Source: Bradyrhizobium lablabi (lineage in GTDB: Bacteria > Pseudomonadota > Alphaproteobacteria > Rhizobiales > Xanthobacteraceae). Taken from it: a stretch of 57,943 nt of DNA. Positions 41,954 through 50,623 of this stretch are shown here, piece by piece (the first letter of the stretch is position 1; every line of letters begins with the position of its first letter). Where the stretch lies: contig NZ_LLYB01000135.1 of assembly GCF_001440475.1 (NCBI RefSeq), positions 16,042 to 73,984 of the forward strand, in the 5' to 3' direction. The notes beneath the pieces are model-generated. The model did not search any database, was not told the origin of the DNA, and was given only the letters and a program-made list of their open reading frames with translations. The position numbers were made by a program, and so were the translations under genes.

Positions 41954-43759
41954 ATGAGCGACGTCAACACCGAGTCCCCGGCTTCGACAACATTCAACGC
42001 TGAAGCATTCGCCATGAACATCGCGCGAGCGATGGAGACGAGCGGCCAAGCGCTAGCGGCCTATCTCAAGCCGCGCGAGAACGGGGAACCGAAGGACAAG
42101 CCGCCCAGCGAAATCGGCGAAGTCGTCAAGACCTTCACCAAGGTCGCGGAGTACTGGCTGTCGGACCGGGAACGCGCCGAGAATCTTCAGACCAAAATGG
42201 GCAAGGCCTATCTCGACCTCTGGGGCTCGGCGGCGCGCCGCATGGCCGGAGAAGAAGCCAAGCCCGCGATCGAGCCGTCGCCGCGCGACAAACGCTTCAA
42301 GGATCCCGAGTGGAAATCGAACCAGTTCTTCGATTTCGTCCTGCAACTGTATCTGCTCACCGCGCAGTGGGCGCAGGAACTGGTGAAGAACGCCGAAGGC
42401 GTCGATCCGCACACGCGCAAGAAGGCCGAATTCTACGTTCAGCAGATCACCAACGCGATCGCGCCGTCGAATTTCGTGCTGACCAATCCGGAAGTGCTGC
42501 GCGAGACGCTGGCTTCGAACGGCGACAACCTCGTGCGCGGCATGAAGATGCTGGCGGAAGACATCGAAGCCGGACGCGGCACGCTGCGCATCCGCCAGTC
42601 CGACCCGTCGAATCTCGTCGTCGGCGTCAACATGGCGACGACGCCCGGCAAGGTGATCTATCAGAACGAGCTGATGCAGCTCATCCAGTACACGCCGACG
42701 ACGGAGACGGTGCTGCGCACGCCGCTTTTGATCGTGCCGCCCTGGATCAACAAGTTCTACATTCTCGATCTCAAGCCGGAAAAATCCTACATCAAATGGT
42801 GCGTCGACCAGGGCATCACCGTGTTCGTGATCTCCTGGGTCAATCCGGACAAGGAACTCGGCAAGAAGACCTTCGACGACTATATGAAGGAAGGCCCGCT
42901 CACCGCGATGGACGTCATCGAACAGGTGACGGGTGAGATGAAGGTCCATACCGCCGGCTACTGCGTCGGCGGCACCCTGCTCGCCTCGACGCTGGCATGG
43001 CTCGCCGAGAAGCGGCGCCAGCGCGTCACCTCGGCGACGTTCTTTGCGGCACAGGTCGACTTCACCCATGCCGGCGATCTGCTCGTGTTCGTCGACGAGG
43101 ACCAGATCTCGACGCTGGAACGCGAGATGGAAGAACGGGGCGTTCTCGAGGGCAGCAAGATGGCGATGGCCTTCAACATGCTGCGCTCCAACGACCTGAT
43201 CTGGTCCTATGTCGTCAGCAATTACCTGAAGGGCCAGCCGCCCACCGCCTTCGACCTCCTGCACTGGAATTCCGACGCCACGCGGATGCCGGCGGCCAAT
43301 CACTCCTATTACCTGCGCAACTGCTATCTGGAGAATCGGCTCTCCTCCGGCAGCATGGTGCTCGACAACACCCTGCTCGACCTGTCGAAGGTCAAGGTGC
43401 CCGTCTACAATCTGGCGACGCGCGAGGACCATATCGCGCCGGCGGACTCGGTGCTCTACGGTTCACAGTTCTTCGGCGGTCCGGTCAGATATGTGCTGTC
43501 CGGCTCCGGCCATATCGCCGGCGTGGTCAACCCGCCGGCCGGCGGCAAGTACCAGTACTGGACCAACGACAACATCAAGGACGTCACGCTCGCCGACTGG
43601 ATGAAGAACGCCAGCGAGCACAAGGGCTCGTGGTGGCCCGACTGGCTGCAATGGCTGGATGGCCTCGACCCCGAGCGGGTGCCGGCGCGCGCCGTCGGCT
43701 CCGAAGCGATGCCGCCGATCGAGGACGCGCCCGGCAGCTACGTCAAGGTCCGCGCATAG
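41954..43759 (+). CDS. phaC: Class I polyhydroxyalkanoate synthase
   Basis: A 601-aa cytoplasmic enzyme polymerising 3-hydroxyacyl-CoA into PHB granules. Lipase-like box G-Y-C-V-G-G-T with catalytic Cys (C337), Asp in R-E-D-H-I-A-P and His in G-S-G-H-I-A-G-V. The alphaproteobacterial N-terminal domain (about 1-190) is intact and the length is normal. ATG 41954 is preferred to GTG 41945. A TATAGT box at 41939-41944 lies ten bases before this ATG, so the mRNA may be nearly leaderless. No phaE/phaR is needed for class I. Confidence 0.97.
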   Translation: MSDVNTESPASTTFNAEAFAMNIARAMETSGQALAAYLKPRENGEPKDKPPSEIGEVVKTFTKVAEYWLSDRERAENLQTKMGKAYLDLWGSAARRMAGEEAKPAIEPSPRDKRFKDPEWKSNQFFDFVLQLYLLTAQWAQELVKNAEGVDPHTRKKAEFYVQQITNAIAPSNFVLTNPEVLRETLASNGDNLVRGMKMLAEDIEAGRGTLRIRQSDPSNLVVGVNMATTPGKVIYQNELMQLIQYTPTTETVLRTPLLIVPPWINKFYILDLKPEKSYIKWCVDQGITVFVISWVNPDKELGKKTFDDYMKEGPLTAMDVIEQVTGEMKVHTAGYCVGGTLLASTLAWLAEKRRQRVTSATFFAAQVDFTHAGDLLVFVDEDQISTLEREMEERGVLEGSKMAMAFNMLRSNDLIWSYVVSNYLKGQPPTAFDLLHWNSDATRMPAANHSYYLRNCYLENRLSSGSMVLDNTLLDLSKVKVPVYNLATREDHIAPADSVLYGSQFFGGPVRYVLSGSGHIAGVVNPPAGGKYQYWTNDNIKDVTLADWMKNASEHKGSWWPDWLQWLDGLDPERVPARAVGSEAMPPIEDAPGSYVKVRA

Positions 43760-43829
43760 CGCTGCCGCGCGCGTTTCGGTATAATCCGATATCCCGTGCC
43801 GGGATTCGAAATCAGTCGAGGGGGATCCG

Positions 43830-44228
43830 ATGACGCGCGAATTGTTCTGGCTGACGCTGACCGTAATTTTGACCGGGCTGCTCTGGGTCCCCTACATCAT
43901 CAATCGCTGCCAGGTGCGCGGCCTCTCTGGCGCGATGGCCAACCCCTCGCGCAACGACAAGCCGCATGCGGAATGGGCCAACCGTCTGATGTTCGCCCAC
44001 GACAATGCGATCGAGAATTTGATCATCTTCGCGCCGCTGGTCCTGATCCTCAACGATCTCGACTACTCCACCAAATGGACCGTCTACGCCTGCGCCGTCT
44101 ATTTCTGGGCCCGCGTTGCGCATCTGATCGTCTACACGCTCGGCCTGCCGGTGTTCCGCACGCTGGCCTTCACGGTCGGCTTCCTGGCGCAGGTCGTGCT
44201 GGCGCTGGCGATCTTCCAGGTGGTTTGA
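43830..44228 (+). CDS. MAPEG family membrane protein
   Basis: A 132-aa four-span protein with W-V-P-Y-I-I-N-R and the conserved R-x-D-K-P-H-A-E-W-A-N-R-L-x-x-A-H-x-N-A-I-E-N-L of MAPEG proteins (microsomal glutathione transferase/eicosanoid family). E. coli/Synechocystis homologues have glutathione-dependent activity, but the physiological role in rhizobia is not established. CGAGGGGGA precedes the ATG; 70 bases after phaC. Confidence 0.9.
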   Translation: MTRELFWLTLTVILTGLLWVPYIINRCQVRGLSGAMANPSRNDKPHAEWANRLMFAHDNAIENLIIFAPLVLILNDLDYSTKWTVYACAVYFWARVAHLIVYTLGLPVFRTLAFTVGFLAQVVLALAIFQVV

Positions 44229-44282
44229 GGGGGCCCTCCTCCCATGGTGGGCCACGGAGCATAGCTCTTGAGGCCCAGGTCG

Positions 44283-45341
44283 ATGCAGCGTGATCCTTCA
44301 GCGATCCAACTGCCGGGAGTTCCGCTAGCGCTCGGTTCGGCCGTCCTGTTTGGCGCTGCAGCGCCGCTCTCCAAGCTACTGCTCGCGAGCATCGATCCAC
44401 AGATGCTTGCGGGCCTTCTCTATCTCGGGGCGGGCACAGGGCTGGCCGCCGTGCATACCATACGCACGGCGCTTGGACTCGCGCCCCCTGAAGCTCCGCT
44501 AAGACGGCACGACCTGCCGTGGCTCGTCGTTATTGTCCTCTTCGGAGGCATTCTCGGCCCGGTGTTGTTGATGCTCGGGCTTGGCCGGACGGCTGCCTCA
44601 TCAGGATCATTGCTGTTAAATCTCGAGAGCCTCGCAACGATGGGAATTGCGTGGCTGGTATTTCGCGAAAACGTCGATAGGCGCCTCTTGCTGGGCGCAT
44701 TCGCCATCGTCCTTGGCGCCATCGTGTTGTCGTGGGAGGGGCAGCGCCTTTCATTGGACATAGGTGCCGCGCTGATTGCCGGCGCATGCATTTGCTGGGG
44801 CATCGACAACAACCTGACGCGCAAATTGTCATCGGCCGACCCCGTGACCATTGCGATGATCAAGGGCCTCGTCGCCGGAGCAGTGAACATGGCAAGCGGA
44901 TCTTGGCTCGGCGCTGCCCTTCCACCGGTTGCTATCGCTACCCTGGCCGCCCTCCTCGGCTTCCTTGTGATCGGGGTCAGCCTCGTTCTTTTCATGCTGG
45001 CCCTCCGCCATCTCGGCACCGCGCGTACCGGCGCCTATTTTTCGCTGGCCCCGTTTATTGGCGCATTGATCGCTGTGGGTCTTGGAGACCCGTTGACGGC
45101 CAAACTGGTTGTTGCAGCGTTGCTCATGGGCCTGGGGCTCTGGCTGCATCTCACTGAACGCCATGAGCACGAGCACTCTCACGAAGCGCTCTCACACGAA
45201 CACCGGCACGTGCACGACGAGCACCACCGGCATCACCATGACGGCCCGGTGACTGAGCCGCATTCGCATTGGCATGAGCACGAGCCGATGCGGCATAAGC
45301 ACCCACACTACCCTGATCTGCATCATCGGCACGGGCACTGA
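44283..45341 (+). CDS. EamA/DMT-family transporter with histidine-rich C-terminal tail
   Basis: A 352-aa transporter with ten predicted spans in two EamA repeats (L-A-G-L-L-Y-L-G-A-G, W-G-I-D-N-N-L). Residues 292-352 are a cytoplasmic tail with 24 His in 61 residues (H-E-H-E-H-S-H, H-H-R-H-H-H, H-S-H-W-H-E-H). Similar His tails are seen in metal-related transporters and chaperones, so Ni, Zn or Co binding is plausible, but this family is usually associated with amino acids, nucleotide sugars and drugs. ATG 44283 has GAGG upstream; TTG 44268 is possible. A bidirectional terminator separates it from the Omp. Confidence 0.85.
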   Translation: MQRDPSAIQLPGVPLALGSAVLFGAAAPLSKLLLASIDPQMLAGLLYLGAGTGLAAVHTIRTALGLAPPEAPLRRHDLPWLVVIVLFGGILGPVLLMLGLGRTAASSGSLLLNLESLATMGIAWLVFRENVDRRLLLGAFAIVLGAIVLSWEGQRLSLDIGAALIAGACICWGIDNNLTRKLSSADPVTIAMIKGLVAGAVNMASGSWLGAALPPVAIATLAALLGFLVIGVSLVLFMLALRHLGTARTGAYFSLAPFIGALIAVGLGDPLTAKLVVAALLMGLGLWLHLTERHEHEHSHEALSHEHRHVHDEHHRHHHDGPVTEPHSHWHEHEPMRHKHPHYPDLHHRHGH

Positions 45342-45411
45342 GACCCCGAGCCGTGCTGGCGCGGCGAGCTCGTGGTTTGAGGCACCTCTCGACACACGCA
45401 ATCCAAAAAAC

Positions 45412-45443
45412 AAAAACCCCGGAGCTTGGCTCCGGGGTTTTTT
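45412..45443. terminator. Bidirectional intrinsic terminator
   Basis: AAAAACCCCGGAGC and GCTCCGGGGTTTTT pair around TTG, with A-run on one side and T-run on the other, serving the transporter (plus) and the Omp (minus). Confidence 0.9.
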
Positions 45444-45468
45444 CGTTGGTTGTCTTTCGAAACGGCGC

Positions 45469-46881
45469 TCAGTACTTCGCAACGACCGGCGAGTTGAAGT
45501 GGTAGTTGATGCCGGTGCGGAACACGTGCTCGGTGACCGAACGGGTCGCCGTCGCCGGAACAGCGCCGAAGATAAAGTTGTCCGAATTCGAACCGAGGTC
45601 GACGTAGAGATATTCGGTCTTGGTGGTCCAGTTCGGACCCAGCAAGCCCAACAGCGTAAACGGCGTTTCGATGCCCGCACCCACGGTCCAGCCGGCATTG
45701 GTGTGCGAGAACGATTGCGTCACCGGGCCCACGAACGAAGTCGTGTTGATCTTGGTCTTGACGCTGCCATAGGCAAGACCGCCGGTTGCGTAGAACAGCG
45801 TCGATCCGACCGAATAGCCGAGCCTGCCGCGTACCGTTCCGAACCACGGCAGCGTCGCGTCGTAGGCCGCCATCACCCCCGGCGTGCAGGAAAGAATGCA
45901 GGTCTTGTTGTCCTGCTGCGTGCTGCCCTGAATGTCGGCCTCGACACCGAACACCCAGTTGGCCGCCTGCCAATTGTAACCCGCCTGCACGCCGCCATTG
46001 ATGCCGTCGGGCGCCAGATTGAAGGTCTCAACAATCCCCGCCGCAGGGAGGCTCAGCGTGCTGCGATCGCGACCGGTGCCGGAACCGAAATTGCCGCCGA
46101 GATAGAAGCCGGCCCAGTTGGCGGCGACGACAGGTGCAGAAGCGCGGCCACCGATCCGGTAGTTCAGACCGACGCGAAAGATGTTCTCGCGGATTTCGGT
46201 ATTGAGCGGGGCCGCCACGCCGAGCGTGGCAATGTCGGTCTTATTGCCGAGATTGAGGTAGAGATACTCGATCTTTCCGGTCCAGTTTCCACCCAACGCG
46301 GCTTCGACGCCGCTGCCGACTACCCAGCCGCCCTGCGTGCGGTCGGTCGAGAACGTGTTTGTGACGCCGCCGAACGACGCACTCGCGTTGGTCTTGACGT
46401 TTGCGAATGCGTAACCGGCGGTCACATAGCTCAGCACCGGACCGTTCGCGATGCCGACGCGCCCGCGCGCGGTCCCGAACCAATCCAGTTTCTGGCTGTA
46501 GTTTCTTATGACGCCGACCTCGTTGAACGTGGTGCGATCATCGCTCAGGCCGGCGCCCTGAATGTCCGCCTCGACACCGAATACGATCGGTCCGAGAAAC
46601 GAGGCCGTCTGCCAATTGTAGCCGATCTGGCCGCCGCCGAAGCCGCCCTGCGGCGAGACGTAGAACGAATAGGGCGATGCGCCGCCGAGCCAGTCGTGCT
46701 GGAAGCGATCGCGGCCGCTGCCGACACCGGCGTTGACGCCGATGTAAAAGCCGGTCCAGTCGTAGACGGCTGCGAGTGCGGGAGCTTTGGTGTAGGGCCT
46801 TGCGGCGAGGTCTGCGGCGATTGTCGGAGCGGAACCAAGGCCAACGAGCGCGGTGGCCAGCAGATACGTCTTCAATTTCAT
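45469..46881 (-). CDS. Double-barrel outer-membrane protein (two tandem Omp31-like domains)
   Basis: A 470-aa protein with a signal peptide and the A-D-L-A-A-R-P-Y-T-K-A-P start. Domain 1 (about 35-245) opens D-W-T-G-F-Y-I-G-V-N-A-G-V-G-S-G-R-D-R and closes F-R-V-G-L-N-Y-R-I-G. Domain 2 (about 256-470) opens W-A-G-F-Y-L-G-G-N-F-G-S-G-T-G-R-D-R and closes F-R-T-G-I-N-Y-H-F-N-S-P-V-V-A-K-Y. Each has the full Omp31 pattern, so the gene encodes two barrels joined by a short linker with only the last one carrying the usual aromatic C-terminal end. Single-domain versions are about 250 aa. Confidence 0.9.
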   Translation of the reverse strand: MKLKTYLLATALVGLGSAPTIAADLAARPYTKAPALAAVYDWTGFYIGVNAGVGSGRDRFQHDWLGGASPYSFYVSPQGGFGGGQIGYNWQTASFLGPIVFGVEADIQGAGLSDDRTTFNEVGVIRNYSQKLDWFGTARGRVGIANGPVLSYVTAGYAFANVKTNASASFGGVTNTFSTDRTQGGWVVGSGVEAALGGNWTGKIEYLYLNLGNKTDIATLGVAAPLNTEIRENIFRVGLNYRIGGRASAPVVAANWAGFYLGGNFGSGTGRDRSTLSLPAAGIVETFNLAPDGINGGVQAGYNWQAANWVFGVEADIQGSTQQDNKTCILSCTPGVMAAYDATLPWFGTVRGRLGYSVGSTLFYATGGLAYGSVKTKINTTSFVGPVTQSFSHTNAGWTVGAGIETPFTLLGLLGPNWTTKTEYLYVDLGSNSDNFIFGAVPATATRSVTEHVFRTGINYHFNSPVVAKY

Positions 46882-47043
46882 TTACAGCATTCCCAGTCCG
46901 GCATTCCCAGAACTTCCCGACGCAACAGCGATCGGCACTTGGACAGTGTTTCTACTGGATTCGCATTTGAATGCTGTAGCCCGGCAGCCACATCCTGCGA
47001 GGATCTGCTGCACCAGGCGATGCGAGGGAATTTCCTACTGAGT

Positions 47044-47676
47044 TCATGGGGTTGGAGCCCGATCTTTGTGGCCTTTTTGGGCCACCACGAACAGCATCGG
47101 CGCCATCTTGTCGTCGAATCCGCGGACCTCGCCGCGCTCGATCGACAACGAGTTCCAACTGGCGGCCCCGACGTAGGTCGCACGCAGCCAATCCTGCGAG
47201 GGATAGTTGTAGTAACGATGGAGCGTGTCGCGGCCGCCGGTATCGCCTTCCTTGTAGCTGGCAAAGAACACGCCGTCCGGCTTCAACGCGCGCCAGATCA
47301 GTGCAAGAACACTCGCAAGCTGGTCGCGCGGCACATGCAGCAGGCAGGCATTGGCCCACACGCCGTCATACGCTTCGACCTCGTCGAGTTCATGGAACAG
47401 CAGCGTCTCAACCGGGCGAGCCAGACGCTTTGATGCCACTTCGGCCATTTCCGGCGATCCGTCGGTCGCACGAACGTCAAAGCCGCGCGCCAACATTTCC
47501 GCGGTGTCGCCGCCTGCCCCGCATCCGAGTTCGAGAATGGCAGCATTCGGCGGAAGCCGCGCCAGAAACGCCGTCAGCCGCGCCTTGCGCGAGGTGATCT
47601 CGCGCCCGGCATAGGCTTCGGCGTTGCGTCGATAAAATTGAAGCGTCTCCTCGTCCATCGCAGCGCCGCGTCTCAC
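47044..47676 (-). CDS. Class I SAM-dependent methyltransferase
   Basis: A 210-aa methyltransferase with I-L-E-L-G-C-G-A-G-G-D-T (SAM loop), the acidic T-D-G-S-P-E-M ribose contact and N-A-C-L-L-H-V-P-R (post II). GTG 47676 overlaps the argC stop by four bases (GTGA), favouring translational coupling; ATG 47658 is the alternative. It ends the paiB-argC-argC run. Substrate unknown; similar to UbiE/Tam-like small methyltransferases. Confidence 0.9.
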   Translation of the reverse strand: MRRGAAMDEETLQFYRRNAEAYAGREITSRKARLTAFLARLPPNAAILELGCGAGGDTAEMLARGFDVRATDGSPEMAEVASKRLARPVETLLFHELDEVEAYDGVWANACLLHVPRDQLASVLALIWRALKPDGVFFASYKEGDTGGRDTLHRYYNYPSQDWLRATYVGAASWNSLSIERGEVRGFDDKMAPMLFVVAQKGHKDRAPTP

Positions 47677-48725
47677 GGGAACAGCGCGATCTGCTCAAGC
47701 CCCGCCGTCTCGGGCAACCCGAACATCAGGTTCATGTTCTGGATCGCCTGACCAGCCGAGCCCTTCACCAGATTGTCGAGCGTGGAAATCACGATCGCCC
47801 GGTTCTTGATGCGATCGGCGACGACGCCGATCTGCACATAGTTGGAGCCACGCACGTTCTGGGTCTGCGGCAGCACGCCTTTCTTCGCGACATGCACGAA
47901 GGGCTCGTTGGCATACGCCTTCTCCAGCGCGCCGCGCAGATCGTCCGGCGTCGCGCCGCCCGCGAGCTTGACATAGGAGGTGCATAGTTCGCCCCGCGCC
48001 ATCGGGATCAGGTGCGGCGTGAAGTTCACCGTCACCGCAGAGCCCGCGGCGACGCCAATCTCCTGCTCGATCTCGGGCGCATGCCGGTGGGTGCCGACCG
48101 AATAGGGCGACAGCCCCTCGCCCGCCTCGCTGAACAGCGTGTTCTGCTTCAGCCCGCGGCCGGCCCCGGTGACGCCCGACTTGGCGTCGATAACGATGTC
48201 GTCGACGTCGATCAGCTTTGCCTTCGCCAGCGGCACCAGCGCCAGCAGCACCGCGGTCGGATAGCAGCCGGGACAGGCGACGAGGCGCGCCGACGCGATC
48301 TTCTCCCGGTAGAATTCGGTCAGGCCGTAGACCGCCTCGCCTTGCAGTTCGAGCGCCCGATGCTCATGGCCGTACCATTGCGCATAGGTGTCCTTGTCGC
48401 GCAGCCGGAAATCGGCGGACATGTCGAGGACCTTGATCTTCGGATTGGCCTTCAGAACGGCGGCGATGATCTCCTGCGTGGTACCGTGCGGCAGCCCGCA
48501 GAAGACCGCGTCGAGCGTGGTCCAGTCGACCTTTTCCCACTCGACGAGTTTCGGCAGGTCCAGCATGAAGAAATGCGGAAACACGTCGCCCATCGACTTG
48601 CCGGCATGGGTGTTCGCGGTGAGCGCAGCGATCTCGGCATTCGGATGCCGCGCCAACAGGCGCACCGCGTCGGCTCCGGTGTAGCCGGAGGCGCCGAGGA
48701 TGCCGATCCTCTTCTTCGAGCTCAT
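47673..48725 (-). CDS. argC: N-acetyl-gamma-glutamyl-phosphate reductase, type 1
   Basis: A 350-aa arginine-pathway enzyme (third step, NADPH). G-A-S-G-Y-T-G-A-D/E at the N-terminus, catalytic Cys in A-C-P-G-C-Y-P-T, D-A-K-S-G-V-T-G-A-G-R and P-H-L-I-P-M. It is a normal-length type 1 ArgC. ATG 48725 follows AAAGGA by seven bases; the upstream GTG 48728 is possible. It lies 72 bases after a type 2 ArgC gene; downstream methyltransferase overlaps by four. Confidence 0.96.
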   Translation of the reverse strand: MSSKKRIGILGASGYTGADAVRLLARHPNAEIAALTANTHAGKSMGDVFPHFFMLDLPKLVEWEKVDWTTLDAVFCGLPHGTTQEIIAAVLKANPKIKVLDMSADFRLRDKDTYAQWYGHEHRALELQGEAVYGLTEFYREKIASARLVACPGCYPTAVLLALVPLAKAKLIDVDDIVIDAKSGVTGAGRGLKQNTLFSEAGEGLSPYSVGTHRHAPEIEQEIGVAAGSAVTVNFTPHLIPMARGELCTSYVKLAGGATPDDLRGALEKAYANEPFVHVAKKGVLPQTQNVRGSNYVQIGVVADRIKNRAIVISTLDNLVKGSAGQAIQNMNLMFGLPETAGLEQIALFP

Positions 48726-48797
48726 CACGCATTCCTTTCAGGCGTCATCGTTTGCTTGTACCGCGTCCGAACTCAAGAAGGAGCGGCGCCGGACCAG

Positions 48798-49778
48798 CTA
48801 CTGCTCAGCAAGGCCCAGCATCAGCCGCATGTTCTGCACCGCCGCGCCCGAGGCGCCCTTGCCGAGATTGTCGAGCCGCGCGACCAGCACGGCCTGGCGA
48901 TGCTTCTCGCTGGCGAAGACATAGAGCTCGAGCTTGTTGGTCTCGTTGAGCGCCTCGGGCTCAAGCCGCCCGCCCTTGGTCGCCGCGTTCTCCAGCGGCA
49001 TGACGGAGACGTAGCTGCTGCCGGCGTAGCGCTTTGCCAGTACGGCGTGCAGGTCGGCTCCGCCAGGCTTGCCGGACAGCGTATCGAGATGCAGCGGCAC
49101 CGAGACCAGCATGCCCTGCCGGTAATTGCCGACCGACGGCACGAAGATCGGCCGCCGCGTCAGCTTGGAGTAAAGCTGCGTCTCCGGCAGATGCTTGTGC
49201 TCGAAGCCGAGGCCATACAATTCGAAGGACGGCGCGCTGCCATCCTCGAAACTGGCGATCATCGTCTTGCCGCCACCCGAATAGCCCGAGACCGCGTTGA
49301 TCGTCACCGGATAATCCGCCTGCAACAGCCCGGCATCGACCAGCGGCCGCAGCAGCGCAATCCCACCGGTCGGATAGCAGCCGGGATTGGCGACTTTTCG
49401 CGCCGCCTTGATCTTGTCGGCCTGGTCAGGGGTGAGCTCCGGAAAACCATAGGTCCAGTCGCTGGCGACCCGAAATGCGGTCGAGGCGTCGAGCACCTTG
49501 GGCGCCGACGCGCCCATGCTGTCGATCAGCGCTACGGTTTCCTTCGCCGCATCGTCAGGCAGGCAGAGGATGACGAGGTCCACCTCCTCCATCAGCGCCC
49601 GCTTGGCGCCGGCATCCTTGCGCTTGTCTTCGGCAATGCTCTTCACCACGACGTCGTTCTGCAGCCGCAGGCGCTCCTGAATGCCAAGGCCCGTGGTTCC
49701 GGATGCGCCGTCCACGAACACGGCGGGCTTGGTCGCGGCGCCCGAGGTCTTCGGCTGATGGCTGTCGGTGAGGGTCAT
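48798..49778 (-). CDS. argC: N-acetyl-gamma-glutamyl-phosphate reductase, type 2
   Basis: A 326-aa reductase of the shorter type 2 ArgC group: D-G-A-S-G-T-T-G-L-G-I, catalytic Cys in N-P-G-C-Y-P-T-G-G, Y-S-G-G-G-K-x-M-I. It begins after an N-terminal extension of about 15 residues. AAAGGA precedes the ATG, which overlaps the paiB stop by four bases. Having types 1 and 2 side by side is unusual and suggests either redundancy, divided roles, or a non-arginine substrate for one of them. Confidence 0.94.
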   Translation of the reverse strand: MTLTDSHQPKTSGAATKPAVFVDGASGTTGLGIQERLRLQNDVVVKSIAEDKRKDAGAKRALMEEVDLVILCLPDDAAKETVALIDSMGASAPKVLDASTAFRVASDWTYGFPELTPDQADKIKAARKVANPGCYPTGGIALLRPLVDAGLLQADYPVTINAVSGYSGGGKTMIASFEDGSAPSFELYGLGFEHKHLPETQLYSKLTRRPIFVPSVGNYRQGMLVSVPLHLDTLSGKPGGADLHAVLAKRYAGSSYVSVMPLENAATKGGRLEPEALNETNKLELYVFASEKHRQAVLVARLDNLGKGASGAAVQNMRLMLGLAEQ

Positions 49779-50443
49779 GGCACGGTCCTTTCGATCTGGT
49801 TCGTTTCGTCGGCAAAGGCTTGCGGCCGCGCCTCTTTCATCAACTGCGCAATCTCCTGCGCGCCGGCGTCGGCCTGCATGCCAAGCGCCCCGGCAATCGC
49901 GACATAGTCAGTCTCGGACTTGTGCTGGTTCAGCTTAAAACTGCCCTCAACCTCTTCAACCGTCATCTCAAGACCCACGATCGCCTTCTTCATCGCCTCC
50001 AGCCGCCCGGCCGTCATCTTCGAGGACAGCCACGGCTTCTTTGGCAGCAGCCGCGCTTCGAACTTGGCGCTGAGCGCCTCGGTCTGCGCGGCGAGTTCGT
50101 CGTCGGACATCGCCCGCACCGGACCGGTCAGATGCACCGCCTGATAGAGCCAGGTCGGCACCTGATCGGGTGATACGTACCAGTCCGGCGACACATAGGC
50201 ATCCGCGCCGTTGACGGCCAGCAGCCAGGATGTGGCGCCGTCGGCGAGCTTTACCAGCGGATTGTGACGCGCGACATGAAACGCCGCGCGCGGCGTGCCG
50301 TCATTGGCCGAGGTCAGAAAGAACGGCAGCGACGAGGCGACCGGCTTTGCGCCATCCCACGCGCAGGCCAGCCCAAAGCCGCGCGCTTCCGCGAACGCGA
50401 GGCTCGCGGCGCGGTCGGACTTGAACGGTGGTGGCGTATACAT
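49775..50443 (-). CDS. FMN-binding negative-regulator-type protein (PaiB-like)
   Basis: A 222-aa split-barrel flavin-fold protein of the PaiB family: M-Y-T-P-P-P-F (start), the strand set A-A-F-H-V-A-R-x-N-P, D-A-Y-V-S-P-x-W-Y (repeated once), P-T-W-L-Y, and the C-terminal K-L-x-Q-x-K-S/x-D motif. PaiB represses sporulation/protease genes in Bacillus; in proteobacteria it is more likely a flavin-binding enzyme. AGGAG precedes the ATG. It is the first structural gene after the arginine-rich leader and overlaps argC. Confidence 0.88.
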   Translation of the reverse strand: MYTPPPFKSDRAASLAFAEARGFGLACAWDGAKPVASSLPFFLTSANDGTPRAAFHVARHNPLVKLADGATSWLLAVNGADAYVSPDWYVSPDQVPTWLYQAVHLTGPVRAMSDDELAAQTEALSAKFEARLLPKKPWLSSKMTAGRLEAMKKAIVGLEMTVEEVEGSFKLNQHKSETDYVAIAGALGMQADAGAQEIAQLMKEARPQAFADETNQIERTVP

Positions 50444-50494
50444 TTCAAACTCCTGCTTGACGTAGGAGCCGCCAGTTCAGTCCGCGATTTCTGG

Positions 50495-50528
50495 AAAAGG
50501 AAGAAGCCGCGGGACCGGATCCGGCGGC
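50495..50528 (-). terminator. Attenuator-like hairpin before the paiB-argC genes
   Basis: On the minus strand GCCGC (50528-50524) pairs with GCGGC (50510-50506), then after one C/C mismatch GGA (50522-50520) pairs with TCC (50514-50512). A pyrimidine run with two T-rich blocks follows. Its left arm overlaps the possible antiterminator partner of the leader's GGCGG. Confidence 0.65.
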
Positions 50529-50541
50529 AGGGGCGATGATC

Positions 50542-50616
50542 TTAAACGCAGACGACCGCCCGAACCGCGATGGCGCGGCGGCGGCGAGCGATGGCGATGG
50601 TCGAGGCGTTGATCAT
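50542..50616 (-). CDS. Arginine-run leader peptide (24 aa) upstream of paiB-argC-argC
   Basis: ATG 50616 to TAA. Residues 11-14 are four consecutive Arg (all CGC), with Arg19 also present; Ile and Val occur around them (I-A-I-A before, V-R-A-V-V after). It begins ATG-ATC exactly seven bases after a TATAGC -10 box, like the aroG leader. Segments: Arg codons carry CCGCC (within 50575-50588); 50560-50556 GGCGG; terminator left arm CCGCC (50527-50523). Each alternative pairing is possible, which is the attenuation pattern. The downstream argC genes are arginine-synthetic, so Arg-tRNA sensing is the simplest model; branched-chain sensing is the main alternative. Confidence 0.7.
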   Translation of the reverse strand: MINASTIAIARRRRAIAVRAVVCV

Positions 50617-50623
50617 GGGCGCG

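Noticed and set aside
45274..47433. A 719-codon open frame on the plus strand
   Set aside because: Antisense to the double-barrel Omp and the end of the methyltransferase, with no protein-like features.
48012..49907. A 631-codon open frame on the plus strand
   Set aside because: Antisense to both argC genes, which have complete motifs on the minus strand.
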